A DNA stretch of 58,819 bases from Rubellimicrobium roseum (GCF_006152145.1 NZ_VDFV01000020.1:1-58819), one strand, 5' to 3'. Positions 27,208 through 37,973 are shown, counted from the stretch's first letter. Notes: generated by a model not told the origin, from the sequence alone. Numbers and translations: made by a program.

Positions 27208-27438
27208 CTCACCCCCAGGGACAGTGAACGTCGTGCAGGCGCGCCCTGCTTTGTTCGTGGACTATAGGGGTTTCCCGTTCTGCGACAAAGGCTTTCGCAC
27301 ATCGTCGCCACGTCACCCCGCCCTGTGCGGCCATTCGCCGGGCGCATGGCCGGTCCCCGCCTGCGGCTTGCGCCAGATCAAGGCGCCGAGAGCGGCCGGC
27401 TCCGATCCTTCGGCCGGAACCAATCACGAGGGATCATC

Positions 27439-28500
27439 ATGAGACGACTCATTCCCCTGGCAGCGGCCCTGGCGCTGACGGCCGGGGCCACCTCCGCGCA
27501 GGAGGCCGAGGTCGCGCCGGGCTACACGGACGCGGCGCTTCGACAGGCCGCGCAGGACAGCTTCGACGTCATCCTGCCGCCCGCCCCCGCCGCCGACGGG
27601 ATCGAGGCCGCCCGCCGCGAGCTCGGCGCCATGCTCTTCTTCGATCCGCGCATGTCCTCCTCGGGCCTCTTCTCCTGCCAGACCTGCCACAATGTCGGCA
27701 TGGGCGGGGTGGACGCGCTGCCCACCTCCATCGGCCACGGCTGGCAGAAGGGCCCGCGCAACGCCCCCACCGTCTACAACGCGCTCTTCAACGCCGCCCA
27801 GTTCTGGGACGGCCGCGCCGCCGACCTGGCCGAGCAGGCCATGGGCCCCGTCCAGGCCGCCGTCGAGATGAACAACACCCCCGAGCAGGTGGTGGCCACG
27901 CTCAATTCAATGGACGCCTACCGCGAGGCCTTCGTCGCCTCCTTCCCCGACGAGGCCGAGCCGGTGAGCTTCGCCAACTTCGCCACCGCCATCGCCGAGT
28001 TCGAGGAAACGCTCGTCACGCCCGGCGCGGATTTCGACCGCTGGCTGGCGGGCGACGCCGACGCCATGACCCACGAGCAGAAGCGGGGCCTCGCGCTCTT
28101 CATGGACTCGGGCTGCTCGGCCTGCCATTCGGGCGTCAACTTCGGCGGTCAGGACTATCATCCCTTCGGCGTGGTCGAGAGGCCCGGCGCCGACGTCCTG
28201 CCCGAAGGCGACCGCGGCCGCTTCGCGGTGACGGCCACGGCCGGGGACGATTACGTGTTCCGCGCCGCCCCCCTGCGCAACGTGGCGCTGACGCCGCCCT
28301 ACTTCCACTCGGGCGCGGTCTGGTCACTCGAGGAGGCGGTGCACATCATGGGCACGTCGCAACTCGGCGCCGACCTGGGCGAGCCCGAGATCGCGGCCAT
28401 CACCGCCTTCCTTCACAGCCTCACGGGCGAGGCCCCGAAGGTCGAGCATCCGGTGCTGCCGCCCCGGACCGCGGAAACGCCGCAGCCGACGCCGTTCTGA
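27439..28500 (+). CDS. Periplasmic di-haem cytochrome c peroxidase (CcpA/MauG family)
   Basis: A 353-residue protein with a cleavable signal (LIPLAAALALTAGATSAQE) and two haem c motifs, CQTCH near residue 78 and CSACH near residue 232. FDPRMSSSGLFSC, GWQKGPRNAPTVYNALFN and FRAAPLRNVALTPPYFHSGA match bacterial cytochrome c peroxidases, which reduce H2O2 with electrons from small c-type cytochromes. Start ATG 27439 is just before the signal peptide. It sits between ihfB and rpsA in opposite orientation and shares its terminator region with rpsA. Confidence 0.9.
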   Translation: MRRLIPLAAALALTAGATSAQEAEVAPGYTDAALRQAAQDSFDVILPPAPAADGIEAARRELGAMLFFDPRMSSSGLFSCQTCHNVGMGGVDALPTSIGHGWQKGPRNAPTVYNALFNAAQFWDGRAADLAEQAMGPVQAAVEMNNTPEQVVATLNSMDAYREAFVASFPDEAEPVSFANFATAIAEFEETLVTPGADFDRWLAGDADAMTHEQKRGLALFMDSGCSACHSGVNFGGQDYHPFGVVERPGADVLPEGDRGRFAVTATAGDDYVFRAAPLRNVALTPPYFHSGAVWSLEEAVHIMGTSQLGADLGEPEIAAITAFLHSLTGEAPKVEHPVLPPRTAETPQPTPF

Positions 28501-28537
28501 GGCGCCCGCTGCGCCCCGGCTCCTGGACAACGCAAAA

Positions 28538-28560
28538 GGGCCCCGCCAATGGCGGGGCCC
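28538..28560. terminator. Bidirectional terminator between the peroxidase and rpsA
   Basis: GGGCCCCGCC (28538-28547), AAT loop, GGCGGGGCCC (28551-28560). TTCT follows on the plus strand and TTTTGCG on the minus strand. A perfect 10-bp stem midway between two convergent genes fits a shared intrinsic terminator. Confidence 0.75.
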
Positions 28561-28603
28561 TTCTGATGTCATCGTTCTGGCCTTGAGGCCGGACGGTCCC
28601 GAC

Positions 28604-30268
28604 TCAGCGGTCGCCGCCGCGCAGCGCCGCGCCCAGGATGTCGCCGAGCGAGGCGCCCGAGTCGGACGAGCCGTACTGCTCCACGGCTTCCTTCTCTTCC
28701 GCGATCTCGCGGGCCTTGATCGACAGGCCCAGCTTGCGGGCCTTGGTCTCGACCGACACCACGCGCACGTCGACCTTGTCGCCGGGCTGGAAGCGCTCGG
28801 GGCGCTGCTCGGAGCGGTCGCGCGACAGGTCCGAACGGCGGATGAAGGACTTCATGCCCTCGTAGTCCACCTCGATGCCGCCGTCCTCGATCTTCGAGAC
28901 GGCCACGGTGATGACGTCACCGCGCTTCACGCCGCCCAGGGCCTCGGCATAGGGATCGTTCTCGAGCGCCTTGATGGAGAGCGAGATGCGCTCCTTCTCG
29001 ACGTCGACCTCGATGACCTTGGCCTTGACGTGGTCGCCCTTGCGGAAGGACTGGATGGCGTCCTCGCCACGCTGGTCCCAGGACAGGTCCGACAGATGCA
29101 CCATGCCGTCGATGTCGCCGGGCAGGCCGACGAACAGGCCGAACTCGGTGATGTTCTTGACCTCGCCCTCGACGGACGCGCCCTCGGGATACTGTTCGGC
29201 GAACACTTCCCACGGGTTGCGCTGGGTCTGCTTGAGGCCCAGGGACACGCGGCGCTTCTGGCTGTCGATTTCGAGCACCATGACCTCGACCTCTTGCGAG
29301 GTGGAGACGATCTTGCCGGGGTGCACGTTCTTCTTGGTCCAGGACATCTCGGACACGTGGACGAGGCCCTCGATCCCCGGCTCCAGCTCCACGAAGGCGC
29401 CGTAGTCGGTGATGTTGGTGACGCGGCCGGTGTGGACCGACTCGATCGGGTACTTCCGCTCGACGGTGTCCCACGGATCTTCCTGGAGCTGCTTCATGCC
29501 CAGGCTGATGCGGTGGGTTTCCTTGTTGATCTTGATGACCTGCACCTTGATCGACTCGCCGATCGACAGGATCTCGCTCGGGTGGTTCACCCGGCGCCAG
29601 GCCATGTCGGTCACGTGCAGCAGGCCGTCCACGCCGCCCAGGTCCACGAACGCACCGTATTCGGTGATGTTCTTGACCACGCCCTCGACCACCTGGCCCT
29701 CGTAGAGGTTGCCGATGACCTCGGCGCGCTGCTCGGCGCGCGACTCTTCCAGGATGGCGCGGCGCGACACGACGATGTTGCCGCGGCGACGGTCCATCTT
29801 GAGGATCTGGAACGGCTGCTTGAGGCCCATGAGCGGGCCCGCGTCGCGCACGGGGCGCACGTCCACCTGCGAGCCCGGCAGGAACGCCACGGCGCCGCCC
29901 AGGTCCACGGTGAAGCCGCCCTTGACGCGGCCGAAGATCGCGCCCTCGACGCGCTCCTCGCGCTCGTAGGCCTTCTCCAGGCGATCCCAGGCTTCTTCGC
30001 GCTTGGCCATCTCGCGGGACAGCACGGCCTCGCCACGGGCGTTCTCGACGTTGCGGAGGAAGACCTCCACGTCGTCGCCGACCTTCACGGCGGGGGCTTC
30101 ACCCGGAGCGGCGAATTCCTTGAGGTCGACGCGGCCTTCCATCTTGTAGCCGACGTCGATGATGGCTTGGCCCGCCTCGACGGCGATGACCTTGCCGCGC
30201 ACCACGGTCCCTTCGGACGGGGTGTCGATCTCGTAGCTTTCCTTGAGGAGTTCCTCGAACTCCGCCAT
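28604..30268 (-). CDS. rpsA: 30S ribosomal protein S1
   Basis: A 554-residue protein with six S1 (OB-fold) repeats, recognisable by segments such as GAFVDLGGVDGLLHVTDMAW, GAFVELEPGIEGLVHVSEM and GLFVGLPGDIDGMVHLSDL. It helps mRNA bind the small subunit. The start MAEFEELLKESYEIDTPSEG at 30268 is standard; the frame is open further upstream. cmk and aroA lie upstream on the same strand, as in most proteobacteria, but a FUSC gene and an acetyltransferase gene are inserted between. Confidence 0.95.
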   Translation of the reverse strand: MAEFEELLKESYEIDTPSEGTVVRGKVIAVEAGQAIIDVGYKMEGRVDLKEFAAPGEAPAVKVGDDVEVFLRNVENARGEAVLSREMAKREEAWDRLEKAYEREERVEGAIFGRVKGGFTVDLGGAVAFLPGSQVDVRPVRDAGPLMGLKQPFQILKMDRRRGNIVVSRRAILEESRAEQRAEVIGNLYEGQVVEGVVKNITEYGAFVDLGGVDGLLHVTDMAWRRVNHPSEILSIGESIKVQVIKINKETHRISLGMKQLQEDPWDTVERKYPIESVHTGRVTNITDYGAFVELEPGIEGLVHVSEMSWTKKNVHPGKIVSTSQEVEVMVLEIDSQKRRVSLGLKQTQRNPWEVFAEQYPEGASVEGEVKNITEFGLFVGLPGDIDGMVHLSDLSWDQRGEDAIQSFRKGDHVKAKVIEVDVEKERISLSIKALENDPYAEALGGVKRGDVITVAVSKIEDGGIEVDYEGMKSFIRRSDLSRDRSEQRPERFQPGDKVDVRVVSVETKARKLGLSIKAREIAEEKEAVEQYGSSDSGASLGDILGAALRGGDR

Positions 30269-30501
30269 GCTGTTGCCAGCCAAATGCTTATCCTTTTCTC
30301 GGTTTTCGGGCCTGGCGGTTGTCTCCGCCGGTCTGTGGGGGATTCGCCCCATATGGGACACGCCCCTCTACATCACAAGAGCTTTCGGGGCAAGCAAAAG
30401 GCGCAAAACCCCGACGGACGGCCTTGCCGCGCGCCCGTCGCCGCCCGATCAGGCGGGCCTCCGTGCCCGCTCCGGCCACCGCCTGCGCGGCAGCGCGGCG
30501 C

Positions 30502-31128
30502 TCACACCTCCCCAAGCGCCCCCTGCACGGCCGCGAAGAAGTCGCCCACCTGCCGGCCGTCCACCAGGGCGTGATGCACTTGAAGCGTCATCGCGCAGGT
30601 CCAGCGCCCGCCCGCCTCGACGAACCGCCCCCAGGAGATGCGGGGGATGCAGTCGTCCGCATGGGGCAGCGCGTTGTCGAGGCTCGTGTAGTCGAGCCAA
30701 GGCAGGCAGCTCAGATAGGCCAGGTCGTCGCGCGACCCGTCATTCGCCGCAAGAGGCTGCCCCGCCCGCACCGCCTCGATCCGCCGCGCGGCCCCGGCGT
30801 CGAAGGCCGCGAAGTCCGGCTCCCAGGGCAGGTAGACGTAGTTGAAGTTTCCGTCCGCCAGCGGCACCGTGGCCGACAGCTCGATCCGGTCGTATTCGGT
30901 CACGACGTCTTCCCGGAACCGCATCCGCAGTTCGGGCACCGCATGGACCCCCGCTCCGATGGCCCAGATACAGGCCCGGAAGGGCGAGACCCCCTCGCGC
31001 CGCCCCGCCTTGAGCCGCGTCACGTCCACCCGCGCCGTGATCGCATAGTGCGGCCTGCCGAAGCCGCGGAAGAACCGGAACTGGTCCGCGCGCGGCCAGG
31101 CCGCCAGATCCACCACCCGTCCCGCCAT
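30502..31128 (-). CDS. Chloramphenicol O-acetyltransferase-like protein
   Basis: A 208-residue trimeric-CAT-type acetyltransferase. The catalytic His motif is HHALVDG near residue 186, with SCLPWLDYTSLDNALPHADD and PRISWGRF matching the CAT core. The N-terminus (MAGRVVDLAAWPRADQFRFF) is typical. CAT transfers acetyl from acetyl-CoA to chloramphenicol. Here it is embedded between core genes without mobile-element signs, so it may be an intrinsic gene with another physiological substrate. Its length is near the usual ~215. Confidence 0.82.
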   Translation of the reverse strand: MAGRVVDLAAWPRADQFRFFRGFGRPHYAITARVDVTRLKAGRREGVSPFRACIWAIGAGVHAVPELRMRFREDVVTEYDRIELSATVPLADGNFNYVYLPWEPDFAAFDAGAARRIEAVRAGQPLAANDGSRDDLAYLSCLPWLDYTSLDNALPHADDCIPRISWGRFVEAGGRWTCAMTLQVHHALVDGRQVGDFFAAVQGALGEV

Positions 31129-31204
31129 CGTGCCGCCCCCCTGCCGACGTTTCGCCCCTGCCCTAGCGCCTCGCGGTCCGGATGCCCATGCGCCGCGTGA
31201 CCCT

Positions 31205-32215
31205 CTAGCGCGCGCTCTCGGCCGCGATCAGATCGGCCAGGGTCCGGCGCACCTCGCGCAGGCCGAAGTCCAGCGCCCCCCGCCCCCCGTGCAGCAGGGT
31301 CGCCGGGTCCTCTCCGGCCAGATGCTTCTCCAGCCTCTCCAGCGCCGGATCGAGGTCCCCCGGATCGGGGCTCCGCTCGCCGCGGGCCAGCGACGTCAGC
31401 ACCCGGCAGGCCTCGCGCCGAAGGTGCTCGACCTCCTCCCGCATCCGCCGCGCCCCGGCCACCGGCGGCTCGTCGCTCTCGGCCGCGCGGTCCAGGATGA
31501 TGACCGAGTTGTAGAGCCGCCGCAGCGCCTCCAGCCGCCGCCGCATCCCGTCGCGCTCCACCAGCTTGGCCGCGTCCAGCGCGTCCTGCGCCCGCCCGAC
31601 CGCCCGGTGATAGGCCGAGACATGGTCGGCCGGCGCGGCCTCGCGGCTGGGCTCCATCGTGGCCTCGATGGCGTCCGACAGCCGGGTCGCCGTGGCGCGC
31701 AGCGCCTCGCGCAGGTGGCGGTCGAAGCGCGCCTCCGCCCGGTCGGGCCAGGCCAGCAGCGACACCAGCACCCCGATTCCCGCGCCGATGGCCAGCGCCA
31801 GGGTCCGCTCGACCGCCTCCTCGACTGCCTGGTCCTGGCTGGCCAGCGCGATCCCTACGGCCGCCACCATGCCGTAGCTCCAGTCCGACCGCAGCCCCGA
31901 CACGCCACCCACGACCAGGAGCGACAGCGCCAGCGCCCCCATGGTGCCCCAGCCATCCGGCAGCACCAGAAGGCAGGCGAGCCCCAGAAGGCTGCCCACC
32001 ACCGTCGCCTGAATGCGCGTCAGCGCCGCGCCCATGGTCCCGCCGATGCTCGTCGTCAGGATCAGCGCCGCGCCCAGGACGGCCAGGAACTCGTGTCCCA
32101 GCCCCAGCGCGCGCACCGCCGCATAGGTGCCGACCCCCGCCAGGGCCGCCTGCAGGCCGCGCCGGATCGCGTCGCGCCAGTCCTCGCGGGGGATGGTCCG
32201 CAGCCGTTCAAGCAT
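31205..32215 (-). CDS. FUSC family membrane protein
   Basis: A 336-residue protein with an N-terminal block of about six membrane helices ([20 protein letters not shown] through [19 protein letters not shown]) and a cytoplasmic helical domain with [19 protein letters not shown]. The FUSC domain is related to aromatic-acid and fusaric-acid efflux proteins. The start [20 protein letters not shown] at 32215 is favoured over longer options that add a low-quality polar stretch. The substrate is unknown. Confidence 0.78.
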   Translation of the reverse strand: MLERLRTIPREDWRDAIRRGLQAALAGVGTYAAVRALGLGHEFLAVLGAALILTTSIGGTMGAALTRIQATVVGSLLGLACLLVLPDGWGTMGALALSLLVVGGVSGLRSDWSYGMVAAVGIALASQDQAVEEAVERTLALAIGAGIGVLVSLLAWPDRAEARFDRHLREALRATATRLSDAIEATMEPSREAAPADHVSAYHRAVGRAQDALDAAKLVERDGMRRRLEALRRLYNSVIILDRAAESDEPPVAGARRMREEVEHLRREACRVLTSLARGERSPDPGDLDPALERLEKHLAGEDPATLLHGGRGALDFGLREVRRTLADLIAAESAR

Positions 32216-32429
32216 CCGTCCTCGGGTCCTGCCTCGTCGCGCCCCAACGCCGCCCGGCCCGCCCGGGTCCGCCGGGGGATGCTGCGCGAATCGGCCGGGG
32301 ACCGTTCGGTGCCCCAAGGTTTCGTTAACCTCTGCCGGCGATCCTCTCCCTCAGACCCAGGGAGAGCCCATGCCCGCCGCCCACCGCCTTGCCCCTGCCG
32401 ACGCGCCCCGCCCGGGCGGCCTCGGGCGC

Positions 32430-33041
32430 TCAGCGCCCGATCCGGCTCCGCACCACCGCCAGCGCGGCGGAGACCGCCTGCTCGATGCTCAGGCCCGAGG
32501 TGTCGATCAGCACCGCGTCCTCCGCGGGGCGCAGCGGGGCCACGTCGCGCCCGGCGTCCCGCGCGTCGCGCGCCCGGACCTCGGCCAGCGTGCCCTCCAG
32601 GGTCGAGTCGAGCCCCGCCGCGACCTGCTCGGCGTGGCGCCGTCCCGCGCGGGCCTCGGCGGTCGCGGTGACGAACAGCTTGGCTTCGGCCTCGGGGCAG
32701 ACCACCGTGCCGATGTCGCGCCCGTCCAGCACCGCGCCGCCGTCGCGCCGGGCAAAGCCCTTCTGGAAATCGAGGAGCGCCGCCCGCACCTCGGGGATGG
32801 CGGCGATGCGGCTCGCCTCCTGCGCGACCCGTGGCTCGCGCAGCCGAGGATCGCCCAGCCGCTCGGGGTCGAGGCTCCGCGCCGCCGCCACGGGGTCCTC
32901 GCCCTCCAGGCTCCGCAGCGCGACCGCTCGGTAAAGGCTCCCGGTGTCGAGATGCCGGAAACCCAGCTCGCGGGCGAGCGCCTTGGCGATCGTCCCCTTG
33001 CCCGAGGCGGCCGGCCCGTCGATGGCGACCGTGAAGATCAT
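32430..33041 (-). CDS. cmk: Cytidylate kinase
   Basis: A 203-residue kinase phosphorylating CMP/dCMP. P-loop [20 protein letters not shown] at the N-terminus, [20 protein letters not shown] for nucleotide recognition, [20 protein letters not shown], and a LID-like [20 protein letters not shown]. Its start overlaps the stop of the small gene upstream by 4 bases. It follows aroA in the conserved aroA-cmk-rpsA order. Confidence 0.95.
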   Translation of the reverse strand: MIFTVAIDGPAASGKGTIAKALARELGFRHLDTGSLYRAVALRSLEGEDPVAAARSLDPERLGDPRLREPRVAQEASRIAAIPEVRAALLDFQKGFARRDGGAVLDGRDIGTVVCPEAEAKLFVTATAEARAGRRHAEQVAAGLDSTLEGTLAEVRARDARDAGRDVAPLRPAEDAVLIDTSGLSIEQAVSAALAVVRSRIGR

Positions 33042-33265
33042 GGGACCTGCCGCCCGCGCGTCAGCTGCGACAGCAGCCGCGCCGCCCCGATCCCGCCCAG
33101 GGCCACACCCAGCAGCAGCCGGCGCCGCGACCGCGGGGCGGCGGGTTTCGCCTCGGCCTCGGCAAGCCGCGCCAGCGCCTCGGCCCGCGCCGCCCGCATC
33201 CGCCGCATCGCCACCGCCTCGGGCGTGTTGTCCAGAAGCTCGTCCCGGCTCGGCTCCGCGCTCAT
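33038..33265 (-). CDS. Small protein between aroA and cmk
   Basis: A 75-residue protein, [20 protein letters not shown] followed by an Ala/Arg-rich helix and a single hydrophobic segment ([20 protein letters not shown]) near the C-terminus, suggesting a tail-anchored membrane protein. Its start is one base past the aroA stop and its stop overlaps the cmk start, so it is part of a tightly coupled aroA-cmk operon. I know no function for it. Confidence 0.6.
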   Translation of the reverse strand: MSAEPSRDELLDNTPEAVAMRRMRAARAEALARLAEAEAKPAAPRSRRRLLLGVALGGIGAARLLSQLTRGRQVP

Positions 33266-33266
33266 G

Positions 33267-34610
33267 TCAGCCCCGCGACAGATCGGCGCCAAGGTCGCGC
33301 ATCAGCGCCTCGAAGATCGGGAACGAGGTCGCGATGGGCGAGCCGTCATCGACGCTCATCCCCTTCCTCGCCGCCATCCCCAGAATCAGCCCCGACATGG
33401 CGATCCGGTGGTCGAGCCGGCTTTCGGCCACCGCCCCGCCCCCGACCCCGTCCGCGCCGCGCCCGTGGACGATCCACCAGTCCGGCCCTTCCTCGACCTC
33501 CACGCCCGCCGCACGCAGGAGCTTGGCCATCGCGTCGATCCGGTCGCTTTCCTTGACGCGCAGCTCCTTGACCCCGCGCATGACCGTGGGCCCCTCGGCA
33601 AAGGCCGCGACCACGGACAGGATGGGATATTCGTCGATCATGCTGGCCGCGCGCTCGGGCGGCACCTCGAGGCCCTTGAGGTTGCCCCCGAACCGGGCGC
33701 GCAGGTCGGCCACGGGCTCGCCTCCCTCGTCGCGCAGGTTCTCGTAGGACAGATCCGCGCCCATCTCGCGCAGCGTCGTGAACAGCCCCGCCCGCGTCGG
33801 GTTGAGCCCGATGTTCGGCACCAGCACGTCCGACCCCGGCACGACGATCCCCGCGCAGACCGGAAAGGCGGCGGAACTGGGGTCGCGCGGCACGGTGATG
33901 GTCTGGGCCCGCAGCTCCGGCTGGCCCACCAGCGTGATGACGCGCCCCTCGGCCCCGTCCTCGACCCGGACCTCGGCACCAAAGCCCGCGAGCATCCGCT
34001 CGGTATGGTCGCGCGTGGCCTCTTTCTCGATCACGACCGTCTCGCCGGGGGCGTTCAGCCCCGCGAGCAGGATCGCCGACTTCACCTGCGCCGACGGCAC
34101 GGGCAAGGCATAACGCACCGGCACGGGCTCCCTCGCGCCCACGACCGTCATGGGCAGGCGCCCGCCCTGCCGGCCGAAGCTCTGCGCCCCGAACAGCGAA
34201 AGCGGATCGGTCACGCGTCCCATGGGGCGGCCCCGCAGGCTCGCGTCCCCGGTGAAGGTCGCGGTGATCGGGCTCGTGGCCATGCACCCCATGATGAGCC
34301 GCACGCCTGTCCCCGAGTTGCCGCAGTCGATGACGTCCGACGGCTCCGCGAAGCCCCCCACGCCCACGCCGTGAACGACCCAAGTCCCATTCTGCCGCTC
34401 GACCTGCGCCCCGAAGGCCCGCATCGCCTTGGCGGTGTCGAGCACGTCCTCCCCTTCGAGGAGGCCCGTCACGCGCGTCTCGCCCACCGAGAGCGCGCCC
34501 AGGATCAGGGAGCGGTGCGAGATGGACTTGTCGCCGGGGACGTTCGCGACGCCGTTCAGCGGATGCCCCGGACGGGCGGTCATCGGGATGGGTTGGCCGT
34601 GGCCGGACAT
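33267..34610 (-). CDS. aroA: 3-phosphoshikimate 1-carboxyvinyltransferase (EPSP synthase)
   Basis: A 447-residue shikimate-pathway enzyme. [16 protein letters not shown] near the N-terminus, [26 protein letters not shown], and [14 protein letters not shown] are the EPSPS substrate segments, and [20 protein letters not shown] carries the conserved Lys-Glu-Ser-Asp-Arg. Ala rather than Gly follows in [14 protein letters not shown]. It is typical alphaproteobacterial length. It lies 36 bases downstream of trmB and heads the aroA-cmk unit. Confidence 0.96.
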   Translation of the reverse strand: MSGHGQPIPMTARPGHPLNGVANVPGDKSISHRSLILGALSVGETRVTGLLEGEDVLDTAKAMRAFGAQVERQNGTWVVHGVGVGGFAEPSDVIDCGNSGTGVRLIMGCMATSPITATFTGDASLRGRPMGRVTDPLSLFGAQSFGRQGGRLPMTVVGAREPVPVRYALPVPSAQVKSAILLAGLNAPGETVVIEKEATRDHTERMLAGFGAEVRVEDGAEGRVITLVGQPELRAQTITVPRDPSSAAFPVCAGIVVPGSDVLVPNIGLNPTRAGLFTTLREMGADLSYENLRDEGGEPVADLRARFGGNLKGLEVPPERAASMIDEYPILSVVAAFAEGPTVMRGVKELRVKESDRIDAMAKLLRAAGVEVEEGPDWWIVHGRGADGVGGGAVAESRLDHRIAMSGLILGMAARKGMSVDDGSPIATSFPIFEALMRDLGADLSRG

Positions 34611-34646
34611 GGCGCCTCCTTGTTCGGGGGGCCTTCTAGCCCGCTG

Positions 34647-35339
34647 TCAGAGGCGACGGAAGGTCATGTAATGCGGCGACCGCCCCTCGCGCAGCGCCTT
34701 GGCCTCATAGCGGGTGCGCGTCCAGTCGGGCCAGGCCTCGTCCGTGGGCCCTCGCTCCAGCGCGAAGCCCGCCGGCGGCACCTCCTCCAGCGTCTGGCGC
34801 ACGTAGTCCTCGATATCGGTGGCGACCCGCAGCTCGGCCCCCGGCGCCATGGCGCGGGCGAGGAGCCGCAAGGGCTCGGGCGTCACGAAGCGTCGCCGGT
34901 GATGCCGCGCCTTGGGCCAGGGGTCGGGGTAGTTGAGGAAGGCCTTGTCCAGGCAGCCGGCGGGCAGCACCTCCAGCAGGTCGCGCGCGTCGCCCGGATG
35001 GACGCGGACGTTCCCCACTCCCTCGGCCTCCAGCTTGCCCAGGAACTGCGCGATCCCGTTCACGAAGGGCTCGGCCCCAATCAGCGTCACGTCCGGGTAG
35101 GCCTTCGCCATGTGGACGAGATGCTCGCCGCCCCCAAAGCCGATCTCCAGCCAGAGCGGCCCGTCCAGGGCCGAGACGTCCAGCACCTCGCGTCCCGGAT
35201 TCTCCTCGCGGGTGACGCCGCCCAGGGTCAGCCGGGGCAGCAGCCCCTCCAGCCGCTCGCGCTGGAGCGGGCGGAGCGTCTTGCCCCGGGTGCGGCCATA
35301 GAAGTTGCGCCACTGGCGGTCAGGCATGTCTTCGGTCAT
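34647..35339 (-). CDS. trmB: tRNA (guanine-N7-)-methyltransferase
   Basis: A 230-residue SAM-dependent enzyme making m7G46 in t[23 protein letters not shown] near the start, SAM-binding [39 protein letters not shown] and the C-terminal [15 protein letters not shown] match TrmB. metK is a common neighbour in Rhodobacterales; here an oxidoreductase gene lies between metK and trmB, all on the same strand. Confidence 0.94.
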   Translation of the reverse strand: MTEDMPDRQWRNFYGRTRGKTLRPLQRERLEGLLPRLTLGGVTREENPGREVLDVSALDGPLWLEIGFGGGEHLVHMAKAYPDVTLIGAEPFVNGIAQFLGKLEAEGVGNVRVHPGDARDLLEVLPAGCLDKAFLNYPDPWPKARHHRRRFVTPEPLRLLARAMAPGAELRVATDIEDYVRQTLEEVPPAGFALERGPTDEAWPDWTRTRYEAKALREGRSPHYMTFRRL

Positions 35340-35378
35340 GGGACCGGGCGTATGGGAGCCACCCGGTCCCGCGTCAAG

Positions 35379-36632
35379 TCAGCTCCGGGCCGAGCCGTCC
35401 TCGTTCAGCTCGATCCAGCGTCCCGCCTCTCCGGCCGACCGGTAGATCGCCTCGATCAGCCGCACGTCGCGCAGCCCCATCTCGCCCGGGGTCAGGACCT
35501 CCGTGTCGTTCAGGATCGCCCGCGACAGGTGGTCGATCTCCCGGTCGAACTGGACTTGGCTGCCGAACTCGGACTGCCGTTCCTCGGTCCCTTCGCTGGA
35601 CGACACCATGAGCCGGTTGCCCATGTACTCGGTCGCGGGGTCGAGCACCGCCACCGCCTCCGAGCCCCAGGCATCGATGCGCTTCTTGTCCGCGATGTAG
35701 CCCGAGGACAGCGTGGCGAGCCGCCCCGAGGAAAAGCGGAGCTGCACCGTGCAGACGGCCTCCACCTCGGCGAAGCGCGAGTCCCCCTCCGGGCTCCAGG
35801 TCCGGGCCGACAGCGCGGCGGGCGTCTCGCGCAGATACCAGAGCGCGCCGTTCAGGGCATAGATGCCGATGTCGATGAACGAGCCGCCGCCGGACAGCGC
35901 GCGCTTCATGCGCCACTGGTCCTTGGGCGTGGAGGGATCGAGCGGCCGGTGGTGATCCGAGGAGAAGAAGGTCAGGTCGCCGATCTGCCCTTCGCGGATC
36001 ATGGTCCCGGCCATCAGGTTCACGGGCTCGAAATGCGCGCGATACGCGACCATGAGCTTCTTCCCGGCCGCGTCGCGCGCCGCGATCATCGCCTCGCAGT
36101 CCGCAGGGGTCGTCGCCATGGGCTTCTCGACCATGACGTGCTTGCCGGCCTCGAAAGCCCGGACCACGAGGTCGCGGTGCAGCGAGTTCGGTGTGATGAC
36201 GTAGACGACGTCGATCTCCGGGTTCTCGGCGATCCGGTCGAAATCGTCGTAGCTGTAGACGCTTCCCTCGGCGACGCCCGTGCGCTGGGCGATCTCGGCC
36301 GCCTTCTCGGGATTGCCCGAGACAAGGCCCTTCAGCTCCGAGTAGCGCGCCCTGCCCAGCGCCGGGATCTGGTAGGAGGTGGCGAAGTGGCCCAGTCCCG
36401 CCACGGCCCAGCCCAGACGGCGCGCCTCGGGCTGGCGCAGCTCGTTCTCGATCTCGGCGGGCCGACCCACCAGTTCGTTGGGGACGTCCGCATCGCGCAC
36501 GACCCCGCCGGCAGCCTCCTGCGCCTGGGCCCGTCCGGCCGCTCCGGCCAGCACGGCCCCGGCAGCCAGGCCGCTCGCCCCGGCCATGAAGCCGCGGCGC
36601 GAAACGTCCGCGGTCCAGTTCTGATGCGCCAT
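35379..36632 (-). CDS. Tat-exported Gfo/Idh/MocA oxidoreductase (glucose-fructose-oxidoreductase-like)
   Basis: A 417-residue protein with a twin-arginine signal ([20 protein letters not shown]). The Rossmann segment is [20 protein letters not shown] and the catalytic-site motif [18 protein letters not shown] carries the conserved Glu-Lys-Pro; [20 protein letters not shown] carries the late Asp. Export with bound NADP resembles periplasmic glucose-fructose oxidoreductase, but the sugar is unknown. The start at 36632 was chosen from the Tat signal. It sits between metK and trmB on the same strand. Confidence 0.85.
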   Translation of the reverse strand: MAHQNWTADVSRRGFMAGASGLAAGAVLAGAAGRAQAQEAAGGVVRDADVPNELVGRPAEIENELRQPEARRLGWAVAGLGHFATSYQIPALGRARYSELKGLVSGNPEKAAEIAQRTGVAEGSVYSYDDFDRIAENPEIDVVYVITPNSLHRDLVVRAFEAGKHVMVEKPMATTPADCEAMIAARDAAGKKLMVAYRAHFEPVNLMAGTMIREGQIGDLTFFSSDHHRPLDPSTPKDQWRMKRALSGGGSFIDIGIYALNGALWYLRETPAALSARTWSPEGDSRFAEVEAVCTVQLRFSSGRLATLSSGYIADKKRIDAWGSEAVAVLDPATEYMGNRLMVSSSEGTEERQSEFGSQVQFDREIDHLSRAILNDTEVLTPGEMGLRDVRLIEAIYRSAGEAGRWIELNEDGSARS

Positions 36633-36716
36633 CGCTCGTGCTCCCGTGTCGGTGACAGCGGTGAACAAGGGCGGGCCGGCGCGAGGGCAACTCACGCCAG
36701 CGTGAAACGGCCGATC

Positions 36717-37907
36717 TCAGGCGGCGATCGCCACCGAGCGCCGCAGCGCCTCGGCCAGATCGGTCCGTTCCCACGAGAAGCCGCCGTCGGCCTCGGGCGT
36801 GCGGCCGAAATGGCCATAGGCGGCGGTGCGGGCATAGATCGGGCGGTTCAGGCTCAGATGCTCGCGGATGCCACGGGGCGTGAGGTCCATGACCTCGGGG
36901 ATCGCCCGCTCGATGGCGGCGGCGTCCACGACACCCGTGCCGTGCAGGTCGGCGTAGATCGTCAGGGGCCGCGCGACGCCGATGGCGTAGGAGAGCTGGA
37001 TCGTGCACCGCTCCCCCAGCCCCGCCGCCACGACGTTCTTGGCAAGGTAGCGCGCCGCATAGGCGGCCGAGCGGTCGACCTTGGACGGGTCCTTGCCGCT
37101 GAAGGCGCCGCCCCCGTGCGGAGCCGCGCCGCCGTAGGTGTCGACGATGATCTTGCGCCCCGTGAGGCCCGCATCCCCGTCAGGGCCGCCAATCACGAAG
37201 GTCCCCGTGGGGTTCACCCACCACCTGGTCGCGTCGGTGATCCAGCCCTCGGGCAGCACTTCGCGCACGTAGGGCTCGACGATGGCGCGGATGTCGGCGC
37301 TGGTCTGCGCCTCGCTCTCGTGCTGGGTGGACAGCACGATGGAGGTCACCTCCACCGGGCGCCCGCCCGCGTAGCGGAGCGAGACCTGCGACTTGGCGTC
37401 GGGACGCAGCAGCGGCTCCTGCCCGGACTTCCGCACCTCGGCCAGCCGCCGCAGGATGGCATGGGCGTACTGGATCGGAGCGGGCATGAGCTCGGGCGTC
37501 TCGCGCGTGGCGTAGCCGAACATGATGCCCTGGTCGCCCGCGCCCTCCTCGCCCCGCTCGCCGGTGACGCCCTGGGCGATGTGGGCGGACTGCTCGTGCA
37601 GGAGATTGGTCACCTCGCAGGTGTTCCAGTGGAACTTGTCCTGCTCGTAGCCGATGTCGCGGATGCAGGCGCGGGCGATGTCCTCGACGCCCGCCTTGAA
37701 CTCCCGCAGGCGGGCCTGGTCCGACAACCCCACCTCGCCGCCGATTACCACCCGGTTCGTGGTGGCGAAGGTTTCGCAGGCGACACGCGCGCGCGGGTCC
37801 TCGGCCAGGAAGGCGTCGAGGACGGCGTCCGAGATGCGGTCGCACAGCTTGTCGGGGTGCCCCTCGGAGACGGATTCCGAGGTGAACACATAGTCGAGGC
37901 GGGACAT
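36717..37907 (-). CDS. metK: S-adenosylmethionine synthetase
   Basis: A 396-residue SAM synthase. N-terminal [60 protein letters not shown] (P-loop-like) and [20 protein letters not shown] are all intact. It makes S-adenosylmethionine from methionine and ATP. The leader carries a SAM/SAH-type riboswitch, giving direct feedback at translation. The gap to the upstream lnt gene is 66 bases and holds the riboswitch. Confidence 0.96.
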   Translation of the reverse strand: MSRLDYVFTSESVSEGHPDKLCDRISDAVLDAFLAEDPRARVACETFATTNRVVIGGEVGLSDQARLREFKAGVEDIARACIRDIGYEQDKFHWNTCEVTNLLHEQSAHIAQGVTGERGEEGAGDQGIMFGYATRETPELMPAPIQYAHAILRRLAEVRKSGQEPLLRPDAKSQVSLRYAGGRPVEVTSIVLSTQHESEAQTSADIRAIVEPYVREVLPEGWITDATRWWVNPTGTFVIGGPDGDAGLTGRKIIVDTYGGAAPHGGGAFSGKDPSKVDRSAAYAARYLAKNVVAAGLGERCTIQLSYAIGVARPLTIYADLHGTGVVDAAAIERAIPEVMDLTPRGIREHLSLNRPIYARTAAYGHFGRTPEADGGFSWERTDLAEALRRSVAIAA

Positions 37908-37909
37908 GG

Positions 37910-37960
37910 GGAGCGCTCCATTGAGGTCAGCCCGTCACGCCAGGAAGCCGTTGTGACGGG
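37910..37960 (-). promoter_or_regulatory. SAM/SAH riboswitch of metK
   Basis: On the minus strand CCCGTCAC (reading 37960-37953) pairs perfectly with GTGACGGG (37938-37931), closing a loop with ACGGCTTCCTGGC. CAATGGAGCG just before the metK ATG contains the ribosome binding site and can pair with the CTTCC loop as a pseudoknot. This loop, stem and GGAGC element are the SAM/SAH riboswitch described upstream of metK in Rhodobacterales. Ligand binding should hide the ribosome binding site. Confidence 0.88.
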
Positions 37961-37973
37961 GGTTCGGACATCG

